This document shows, in pieces, positions 15,001 through 27,000 of a DNA stretch of 64,000 nt (position 1 is the stretch's first letter; the number at the start of each line of letters is the position of its first letter). This DNA comes from Owenia fusiformis (taxonomy: Eukaryota > Annelida > Polychaeta > Sabellida > Oweniidae): assembly GCA_903813345.2 (NCBI GenBank), contig CAIIXF020000001.1:5644001-5708000 (forward strand), read 5' to 3'. The notes beneath the pieces were generated by a model, which made no database searches, was not told the origin of the DNA, and was given only the letters and a program-made list of their open reading frames with translations. A program made the translations under genes and the position numbers.

Positions 15001-18000
15001 TTGGCTTTTAGAAATCCTCAAAGATAAAAATTTAGGGGATTTAGATCAGGCAAATGAGCTGCCCATATGGTTTGCATTCTGCAACTGATGAGCTGACCAC
15101 CAAAGCATTGCCTAAACCATTTCAGCATATCATTTGCAGTGTTGGGGTGGTATTGGCTTGTTGAAACCACTGCTTAATTATCTCCTTAGATGTCCCTTCT
15201 CGTGCTTAGTGACCTCCAAAACTTGGTGAGAACTTACTGGTCCTTATTCATGGTGATAGCAAGTCCTCAGTCACCCTGAACCAAAAGGGACTGATGATTC
15301 CATGTTTCCTCATTGCCACCCAGGGAGTGCATTGTTCAGAATGCAATGGATGCTGTAACACTTCATCAGGAGGATGTAAGCCCCAGTAGCAATTGTTCTT
15401 GAAACAAACTTGTCCATTTAGAAAGACATGTGTGTAGGAGGATCATCAACAGCTTTGTTCACCGGATTGATTTGTGTATAGAAATGAGATTTGCACATTT
15501 GGGGCATGTTTTGTAAGGAACTGTAGTTTTTGACTCAATTGGTAGATTATTATCAAACTTTCACAACAAAATTCACATTGAATGATCTAAATAATTCTGA
15601 AATTTCAAGGCAAAATATGCAAAATTGACCGAGTTATTCAACTTTCTTACGGTCCTGTTTTTTTTTGGACACCCTGTATGTCATTTAACCCACAAAATCA
15701 TGAAATACCCTATTATCGCCCATATATGTACCTTTTGAAAATCCCTTGGGATTTTGTTATTTGTGACATTTCCTTCAGGAGAATTTATGAGACACACAAT
15801 GCATTTATTAGAGCAAAAACAGTACCTATAAATTAATCTGAAGCCATCAGTAACTCCCTATACATTGTGTTCAATGTCTTGACTGTTTTAGTTTATAACA
15901 TTGCAATAGTGGGACTTAGAAATACATAAAAAATAGTGGAATGTTTAGTTAGTAGGCATTGGGAGGTTATGGTCCTTAAAAGGGACGTAGTATTATTTAT
16001 TGAGTTTTTATGAGGCATTTGATGTGTTTTTTTCTAAAGAAAATCTGATTTATTTTTGTTCATATGTTGTTGATTAACCATTTAGTAGTGTTTGTTGATG
16101 TTAACAGAAGTTCATAGACATTTCTAAGAACTCATTGCAGTTTATGTATGAAAATGTTATGAAGTTATGAAATTCTTGCCAATAATGTGTCAAGAGAGAA
16201 ACGCTACAGTTTGATGTAACGTCTGCCCGCACTACTGTTTTCTTCTGTATCATAAAGACCTTGTCCATCCTTTGTAGCGAGAAAATTTGGCTCAATTTCC
16301 ATAAATCTTTTTAAAGGAAACCTTTCTTCATTATTTTGCTTTTAGGGCCCAATATGTAGTTCATAGTAATATAATACACTGCTTTACTCAAACTTGGTGA
16401 TTATATGATCAACTGAGGTATAATTCGCTTCACTATTAGGCAAAATCATTTTTAGCAGTTAATGATAAATAAACTTTTCTCCTTTAAATAAACAGTTTGA
16501 ACATCAAAGTTAGAAAAATCTTTCTGTTCCTATTTTAGAAGTATTTTATGAAGCAAGGTGTGTGAAGACTTTGTGAGGGAATGAGGAAGAATGCCTGGGA
16601 ATTTGGCATTGTTTCATTCACAAGTTCCTGATATAACCAAGGCTTGTTGCCAAGCCTGGTATGTTCAAGGTTAACATCACCACATGTCAGATGGAAGAAG
16701 TAGGATTGATGCCATGGAATCATTGGTTTCTTTTTTGATAAAGTGCAATATTTTAACAAGCATATAACTTAATGATATACTGTATAAGTGGTATTTAATC
16801 CGAGTGGTTAATTTTCCGAATGGTCAAATTTCATCATTTTCCTAATTTTAATTTTCCTAATGACAAGAAACCTCCCATTGGATAACATTATCAAGACAAT
16901 ATTTCCGACATTTAATTTTCCGAACCTGGCAAAAATTAGGAAATAGGCAAATTAAATGATTAGGCAAAATTACCACTTATACAGTATCTGCATATGTTCT
17001 TCTTTCCAGAAACTAAGGGGAAATATGTCCATTTGTCCAACCATTAGCATTTAGGCTTTTAGCTAGCAAGTTTTGGAAGTCTGTATTTAAATGTAGTACA
17101 CAGAGTCAGAACAAAAGGTGGTTTACAATGGTATATAGATGGCCTGGTGCAGTAAATCCAAAAACTCATACCTAGGATTGAATTTTTTTCACAAGTACAT
17201 AGTTGTGCATAGAACTTTACCAGATTTAGGTGCTTAGATCAATAGCTTTTGCTGAGAAGTCTTTAAATGAAGGTGATTGAACTATTGATATCCTTATTTA
17301 CTTAACCTGCATATTGCAAGCATTGCTATAAGTATGTGATTGCAAGTAGGTGGAATGAGTGGGCAGGCTCTGAATATACCTGGCTTTAACCTACTTGTTA
17401 AACCATAAGTACCCGTACATACATATAAATCACGTCAAGATAACAATGTTAGGAAATGTGAGCTATGTTGTATGAGAAAACCTTTTTATATGAAATCAGT
17501 ATGATACAATATACATCAGGCAAATAATATACAATAATACAGTACATAAAGATCAACAGAAAAGAAAACAAACACATTCATCAAAATACTGTAATCAAAC
17601 AATTCCTCATACTGTGGTACAGACATATATTATGTTGGTGATAGAAATATAACTTAAAGTCCAAGGCTACATGCTGATAGCATTGCACTGCTGTAAAATG
17701 TTTAGTAATTAGTGTTTAAGTTGATTTTTTCTTTAAAAATGATTAGATAAATTCATAGCCTATTCCATCTGGAACATCAACTCATTTTCTATACTATTTT
17801 CTCCTTATCATCTTTTTTGTCCAGACATTAAACTAACATTGAGGACTAAAAAGACAAAGGGCTGATACATGTTAAGCACTAGAACAATAGGCATTGTTTA
17901 TAGACAGATATATGTCAAATACATATATACTTATATATGTGGTGTTATCATTAATAATATGGTCTCTGAAATATATACAAAGTTTGTAAGTGATTTGAGT

Positions 18001-21000
18001 ATGTTTTGTGATGAATAGTAATGCTAGTAAATGACTACTCTTAACGTGACAGCATCTTTGTAAGAAGATAACTGGAAGTGTTTATCAGAGATGCACTCTA
18101 ACAATTTATCAATTTGAAGATGATTAACTAGTAGTGTAAGAAAAAATGGTTTGAGGTGGCAATATTTTAACACATGGCATGTTGTGATACTGTTATATGT
18201 TCATAGCTTCATTATCCCACCAAACAAACGTTTCCATTAGTGCATGGTCATGGTCCACATACCATGACTTCTCAGGCCCATAGCCAGGATTTGCCAAGGG
18301 GGGTTCAGTTTTCAAAAAATTCCAGGGGGCTTCACATTTGACCATTTTGGCCCAAATATGGCTAAAATCACTTGAAAAGTGCTCAAAATGGTGAAAAACT
18401 GCATGATTTTGAAAGAATTTTTGGCCAGGGGGGGTTGCCCGAAATCTGCGAACCCCCCCTGGTTACGAGCCTGCTTCTAGACAAGTAACAGAGTAAGTAA
18501 GTTTTTCTATCATGTTATGTCAAAGGTGTTGATTATAATGCACCTTTTGTTTTTAGACACTGGTACTCCGTGCAGTAGTTCAACAAGTTAAACCCAATAC
18601 CACGGCTTTCATTTATTAATCTGAATGTTCTTGTTGCCGTGATTGGGTTTAACTTCCGTGGTATGCTTTCATTTGTTGCAAATTCTCACTATCAGTTATT
18701 AATTAAACGCGCATGAAATTACTTATTAATTGACAACAATATAAAAACACATAACATCAAGCGATTCAACACAATATTATTGTATTAAATGGTCATTTAT
18801 ACAAGTAAAATGAGGTTAAACTTACCAATCTCTAAAATGACATTCCGCATGTCCGTCATTGTGTCTGTTCGTCCCGGGTTAAAATTTAAACTATTGAAAC
18901 GAAATTGTTGTCAAATAGATTGATAATTATCACGCGATTACTCGGGATATAAAGATCAATTTTGAGGATAACAGGTATCTTTGATTGATTTATGTAGCGC
19001 TTGTATACACGCAAATTAGTTATTAATTGCAAACCTACTGTTCGTTGATGCAGTGTCGCAATGACGGTCAATTCCTGAAACGATTTGCAATTTCGATGTT
19101 ACCGGAACTGACCGACATTTTCGTAAAATTCCAAACCTGTCTCCAATATTTTCGTAATTATGCATCAATAGGGTCTAAGGGGGATACGGGATGGTGTGTA
19201 TGTATTCATAAGGTATGTATGCATGCTTGAATCACATTCTTTATGTAATATTACCATGTTTTCAGTGTTAATTAGTTCCGCTGGTCGAAACCTGCGGAAC
19301 GCGCAACAAGGGCAAAATGATCATGGAGGTTAGACCTAGCCGGGGCCATAAGACATGTCAGATAAGAAACGAGGCCCAGGCTAGGTCTAATGTTGTTGGA
19401 CTATCCGTGCAGTTGCTATTTTTTAGAATTAATTCATTAATTTGGAGAGGAGTCTATATTGCTAGTCTGATTCAATAGTCCTATTGTACTGTCCACATCA
19501 CTCACACTTCACAAAGATAAAGTCATAGGGCCCAGAGGCTTTTGTTAGATGAAGCTGTCTCATGAAGTGAAATCAAACTATTGTATGTAAAGGTTAAAAG
19601 ATACTCAAGATAGCTCAGTACAGACATTATATGTCAGTATGTGGTAGCTCTTTCCCAATAAGTACATTAACCCTCACACATTACCCTTCGTTGAGTAGTA
19701 ACCTTGTTTGGCCTGAGTGAAGTAAACACAGCAGAAATGCTAAAATGGCTCACCATACATGGTTCAATATGCCTGAAAACAAAGGAATCTTACATAGTTA
19801 GATTCCACTCAGAGTGATATAGAACAAAATTCTTGCCCTTATAAATGTCTGTGTCAGATTTTCTTGACATTTTGAGCAGCTTCAAAAATGATTTGTATAC
19901 ACTTTTCTATATGTCTATAAGCTTCATTATTCTAGATTCTGTAACAGGTTTGTGAACTTTGCTCACTGATATGTCCCATAATGCCCTGTTGTATCAGGCC
20001 GTCTGCTGAACTCAGGATGACCTGGGATACATTGTTAGATATTAGAGCATTGTCCTGAAGCATTTCTCAAACATCTCCTTGATGATGGATGATAATGGCA
20101 CATATAGGGTACATATTAGACAAACAAATTCGTAACTAGAGGGATATATCATGAATTAATTGCCTTTCGAATGATAACTGCTTTCATTGTGCTATCAATA
20201 TATCGACCCCACCATAGTTGTTCTCATCTGGCAAGCATTAATAAAGACAAACTCTGATAAATCAGGATGGATTTACCAGTGATTCCTTTCAGTTCAGAAA
20301 TCCGTAGAGGTCAAGATGGTGCATACTATTCATGTTTTCATTAAATCATACTTCCCAGCTTCTACATATAGTACATTGGCGTCAGAAGGGGGAGGGCGTT
20401 GGGGGCGACCGCCCCCTCCCCTTTCCCAGATTTTTAGATTTGAAACTGAGCCTAGAATTGAAAGCTGTAGAGCTTATTAAGTGAAAGTGTTATAATGACA
20501 GACATGATACTATGTCAGTATCTTGTCTACATCAAGCATAGAAGATCTCATTTCTCATATTATATTTAATTCTTAAAAATATATAGTTTCTCAAGTATCC
20601 ATATGGTATGTAAATACTTTGAAGAATAAGTGCAAAATGTATATTTTAGTAAAAGTCTAAATTTTTAGTCAAAGTCAAGTTAAGTTTTCTAAAAACATAT
20701 TTTTTCTTGTTTTTATTATTGGGAATGTTGTGCTGAGATATGTTCAGAATGCACCAAAGAGGGTCTAAATTTGAAAATTATCTGGGGGGGGCGGTCCCCT
20801 AGATCACGCACGACCTATCCATACCCAAAAGTCTCCCCCTCCCTTAGCAAATGCTTTTGACGCCCCTGTAGTATGATATACGTATGTAGTTAATTCTTCT
20901 TCTGATTTATATTAGTTGTTAATTTGTCATCAATGATTGTGATTTTCTGAATTCATCAGATATTGTGAAGCAGTGATTCAGTCTATTTATTATTCTTATT

Positions 21001-24000
21001 ATGAGAACAAAAGAGTCTCATAAGATTTAAGTATTGAATATATGTATGTATGTCACATAAGGCATCGTGTCTTCTAGGTATTATTATATTTATTAATCAT
21101 ATCAGTAATATTTCAATGCTGTATAAATAACTCTGTTTATTAATAATAAGGCATATTCACACACATGAAGTATGTGTCAGAACATGCTACTTATGTTGAC
21201 ATGAATAATGAACAAATGCTCAGATCTGTAATGATATCAATCCCTTGTATAATCAGAAGTTACAATTATTTGATGTCTTTTTCCTGTAAATCACTTTTGA
21301 TTTTGCGTTGTGTATCTTACAGTTGTTCTGTTATTATAACCATGATAGAAAATCTATCGGGTTAAATCAAACGCAACATATTGATTTATTCTGGAGAAAT
21401 GCATTTTAGGCTTAGTTCGATGATTGTGTTTTAGTATTCTTAAATGTGCCTGATTAGTCTCTGTCCGTTTTTTCATGGATGTGACACATATTTTACTGAA
21501 GTTATCAATAAACCAATTTTGCGATAACAGTTGTTAACATAAATATCTCCCACAATGCATTGCGTCAAGTAAAATTCTCTCAACCTAAAACTATGTTTTT
21601 TTGCGTATTGTTGGGATAATATATATATAGTTCATTCTAATATTAAGTTCCCATCCTCAGAATTGATATAGGTCAACTGTAATTTGACCCACATTATATT
21701 ACTGAGAACTTGTCTCTCGTTTCATATCAAGTAACCCATTCTCAACTCCAAGGTATGAAGTCAGTGACGTCACACTAAAAGTAAATATTTTTATTGATTG
21801 TGCAATTGTACACAAAGTGGAATGTCAAATAGAGCTGAAATATTGTGTTCAAAATCAGATCCTGTATATTTCAACAGAAAAAACCCAGATGTAAAAAATC
21901 TGTACCCGAAATGAGAGCTCTTCAACTGGGGAAGTAAGACTATTGTTGTCATTTTGAACTATCGTGAATTGGTTTATTGTGAAATCATGTGCGTATAGTG
22001 TTACATAAGGGTTATATATACTGAGAAGTTTTGGATTCATTGTTTATCCTGAGAGAAATGGTATTTCCTGAATATCTATTAGATGCTTACACCCCTTGTA
22101 TACATGTGTATAATAGACTCATCCAATAATGAAGCTGTGATAAAGCTACATTGAAAACATAACAAACTTTTATAGGCCATCTACCTTCCTGATATTTTTG
22201 ATGTGATATGCATCGCATCAGATTAAAATGTGTATTTCTTGTAGTTAATATAGTTTTGATTGATAGTATTTAATTGACTTACATATCTTATAAATGTCAG
22301 CAAGACAAAATATAAATTGCTATTTTTATGGTGGAGCAGTAACATGTTATTTTCTGTGTCATTTTCAAATTAAAACTGCTATTATCAAGAAATATTGCAG
22401 TTTAACACTGAAAATAAAACAAGACTAATCCAAAGAAAATTGTCTTCTTGTGGTAGTCATATAGTCATATCGATTAGATAGGACAATGTAATAATGATTA
22501 TAATGTAAATGAACCTATGTATCATCATCTTCAAGCAATACACTGTATTTAGTATAGTACTGTGTTAATTTCCTTACAGCAGCCCCTTATTCATATTTAT
22601 TACATCCTTGATGTAGCAACATGAAGTAGAACCAGAACATGTGGAGATGTTTTTGTACCGAGCTTTATAGTAATCAATAAGATACTGTTATTTGCTATGT
22701 AGAGTTTTTTATGTTAAAGGATGTGCTTTACATTGTGTTGTTTTGTCATGGTGATACTGTAGTCTGTAAACAGGATCCTTGGATATGGTGAACCTTCAAC
22801 GTAAACATCATGAAATATACTGCACTATTTGATTATTAATTTGTTACTTTTGAGTTGCTAAGAGGTTTTATTTTACAGTCATGTCAGACGACATTGTTTT
22901 ACTGTAACAACTGTTTCCCTGACACACCTTTTTATATGATACTTTTTTGCTCAACCTCAAAACACCCCTTTTCGTTATAACAACTAACTTTTTCATTTCC
23001 CCACAACTAATTTCCTACAAGGCACTCTCTTTTATCCCACCTCTTAAACATAACATTCAGGACAACACAAAATGGCTGGCTAGAGTTTAAGAATGCAAGG
23101 TACAGATCACATTATTGGATCTTGTTGACGTCATAACATGGCAGGGCTGAAGGAGGCTATTGATTGATTGAAAGGTGGATCTTGCAATAGGATATTACTC
23201 CACTGATCTAAATTAGAATGTTGATTCATGCCAGCACTGTAATAATCATGCATTGCTTCAGAAATCACATTCTGGTTTTAGTCTACTGGCCTTCATTCTG
23301 GTGCATCACCCCCTCCCTTCATTAAGTGCCAGGCACAGTGATGAATGGCAAGCTGTGTCAAAGCCCCCTACATGGAATCACAGTTGTTAGATAGAGCAGT
23401 AATAGGACTAGTTAGCTATTTTTATTGATCATTATATGCCACAGTCCCATTTATTGACAGGCCTGGTTGCTTGTTCGCTCTGAATATTGTATCATACTTG
23501 CCGTATACCTTGTATTATGTCACATCTACTTTGTTATCAAAGTCAAAATATTTAGATATAGGGCAAAGGGGTGTAGCGTTGACACCATTTTGGGGTAGCT
23601 TCGACATGTGGGGTAACTTCAACACCTTATTGTTTATTTGCCCTAATTTCCGATCTAGGGGGAAGCTATGTTTTTTTTCTCGCATGGATCGAAATCTCAC
23701 GAGATTTAAATTTTTCCAGAAATCAAACATGGTTGAAAACAGAAATTCTACTTAAATAAGTAAGTGTCGAAGTTAAACTGTCTCTTATGTCGACTTTACC
23801 CCACACATCGACATAACACCCCTTTGCCCTAGATTACAGGGGCTTCTATTTTATTGAATTATTACTCAATATATTATATATATGTGTATGCTCAAATGTA
23901 AAAATCTGACGATAAACAAAAAAAGGTGCTATTAGCTAAAGGCTAGGCAATTAAAGTTAGATGGATTCAGACATTATCTGCCTATTATATTGTTTGAACC

Positions 24001-27000
24001 ATCTCATCGTATGATTATTGCCCTTTGCGGTTTGAGGCTAAGGTGGCTTTACTATTGATTTGTGCTCTCATAATGGCAGGGATTAATTTCATGCACAGAG
24101 TGTGCCATCTATATTCCCTAACTTAGAATGGATGCTATCCTCCAAAAGTACAATGAAATGTCAAACCAGAAAGTTAATTTGGTTTCTTTTATGTTTTTTT
24201 CATTAATTGACATTTTATTTTTCTATGCTTGCAGGTTCATTGAACCCTGCATTACAAGACAAACAAGGCAACCCTAAGAAAAGTATCAATACAATTATTC
24301 ATATACTTAATGACCTACTAGGAGCTACCCCACAGTATAAAACTGGCCACACTAGTAAGCATAGAGAGAGGAGGGAGAGAGGAGCAATATCCCATTCTTC
24401 AAGGGTGAAATCACAGGGTATGTATGTTTATAGATTATTATCACAGTCTCTTACATTATTTAAACATGTAGCATGTTACCTCTCATAGGTTTCAATAGAA
24501 TTGATTATTATTACCATTTGGGAGACCAGCTGAATCATTGTATGTGCTTGATTTCCATAAATCAGTGTGTCCTGAACTCAAACGGGTGATCCTATTCATT
24601 TTTCACTTGTTTAAGACAGTTTTTATGTCACCCCCACTAGTCTAGTGGTGACATAATGGTCTCCAACTTTTTTCGTGGATGGTGTTTTGAGATTTGTGTT
24701 TGGCATTTGGTGTTTATGGGAGGTGGTGACATTTTGCATGTTAATGCCTTCTTAGAAGTTACTGAACCAAAAGCAGTTGCCACATGTACTTAACAAGAAG
24801 TTTTAAGTATTTGAGCCAAATTATGGAATTTTGTTCAAATTCAATAGGTTAATATCTTATCGACAATGGACCTCTGCTCAAACAAACATTTTCAATGTGG
24901 CCTCTCATTTCAAAATGACCACCATTTTTTATAAAAAATGTATTGTTTAATAACTCAAATACCAGTCGACACATTTAATACCTTACAGACTCTGCTCAAG
25001 AAGGAATTTTCAAGACGGCTGCTCAGTTCAAAATGTCTGTCATTTTTAAGCAAAGAAATACCAGTTAAATAGCAAACTAATGTCATAGTGGCAAAAATGT
25101 GTTATGGGCATAAGACCTTAGGTCACACAGAAATTAATATACAGTCTATGGCATCATGTCACAGCATGGGTGTTGATTTTGCCAAAAGGAGACAATGTTA
25201 CTGGTCTTCTATCATGTAATGTCAAAAATGACACGGTATTAATACAATATGTTTTGTTCGGTAAGATTTGTTACTCCGTAGAGTTTCTAGTGAGGAATTA
25301 AAAGTAATTTGATTGCTCTATCCAAAGGTAATTGTATGTGAATGGTTGCATATCTTGCAAGATGGTATGAGATTCATAGCTCAAATCAATAGTAGGGTTA
25401 TCGGCAGCGATCAATACGAGAGTGCTCACCAAACATAGCAGATAGCTATATCAGTTCTGGTTCACTCTTAGATTTCTACCATCACTGATCATGCATAATC
25501 ATTCTCTGGCAATGAAGAACTATAAAGAGGAATACTGTAAAACACTTTAAATTCGCAGGAGCAATCTTTCGTGGATTTGTACATTTGATTCTTTTCGCGT
25601 ATTCATGTTTTCGCGATTTTCCACCACAATAAGCGAATAATAAATCAATTCTGTGTTGTAAATGTTAACATAGTTAATTGTCAAATTGCATTGAATTGTG
25701 ATAAGAATTAAAACCAGTTTCGGATTGTTTTGGATTATTATTCTAGTTGCAAGCAAATAACCATTAAAACATAGCTTGCAGTATTGAAATAAACAAATAT
25801 ATTTTAACATGACTTCTATGTTTGTTTTCATGTTTGTTTTACAATTGCAACAACACTTGAATAAAATAAACAAAGCATATTTAGAAATACTGTATACTAG
25901 TATATTTTATTCTTCATTCACGTTACCCAGGAAAAAAATTGTGACGTCCACTTTTAAATTCGCGGGATCCTGAATTTGCTATTTTACATCTACGTGAATC
26001 AAGATGCTTGCGAATTTAACATGTTTTACAGTATTACGAAATATGGCCCAACGTCTCTACCACCTTCTTTCAGCAGAAATGTGCTAATGAGAAGTTATCA
26101 CATTCATATTGCATATTGCAATATATTGTGACTATAGAGTGGCCACTTTGGGAGACTTAGTTAGTAGAGTGGCTTTAAGAAGGCTCTTGACACACATCTT
26201 AGTGGGCAGTGAAAGGTTGACTGGTAACAGCCATCAATAACAGCTATATCTTCTTTCAATATAGAATAGTAATAATATAGAATTTATTGAATGTGGATGT
26301 AAAATAAATCAACTTCATCATTCAGCTTCCAATTAGTTACACAGTTGCAAGGCATTTGTTTTTATTTTCATGTTCTTATTATTCTATAAAGGTCACATAT
26401 GATGTCATGCTATAATTAATTATAGCGCCGAATGAAATAGTCTAATACATCAGTCAAGTATTAATAAGCACGCTTCTTGTCCATTTTGCAATGGCGACCA
26501 TTTAACCATGAAACACCCATTAATTAGAGACCTAAAGGGCACGAATGAGGCATTTGTATAATCAAGGATCAGTTTTTTAACTTGAGAACATCTTCTGCTT
26601 TCATTAGATACAATTTAGCTTCAATTCCATGCTAAGTTGATTCACTTTTAAAGGTTAACCTTATCAAAAGGCTGGTAACGAGCCTTCAAACAAATGTCAG
26701 GGTTTATTATGTTTTACCGCAATTCACCTTACAGATGGTGGAAAGATTCTTGAAAACCTGGTTACAAGTGTACTATCTTATTTTATATGATATTCATCGT
26801 TTCCCATTCATTATTCTATTCGGTTCAACAAGTTACTAAATGCACACCATTTACAAGAATGATCCTGCATAAATTCTTTCATTATTGATAACCCTCTGAA
26901 GGCGAGTCTTCCTAAGAATGATTGGTCCTAATTAGAGGGCAATATGCCAATGGATTCAGGGTAACAAATTCAGATATGTGATCATTTGCAGCAAGGACAT

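Larger units (their letters stand above)
13453..24234 (+). other. MIDN intron 5 (10.8 kb), transposon-rich
   Basis: No exon recognised. It holds the separate hairpins and miniature transposons listed below at 14,299, 14,413, 14,680, 16,780, 18,273, 18,584, 20,374 and 23,561. A weaker inverted pair lies at 13,952-13,975 and 14,177-14,195 (ATTATTACCACC against GGTGGTAATAAT). A short hairpin (TTAGACCTAGCC against GGCTAGGTCTAA) lies near 19,330-19,393. The remainder is plain AT-rich sequence. Confidence 0.6.
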
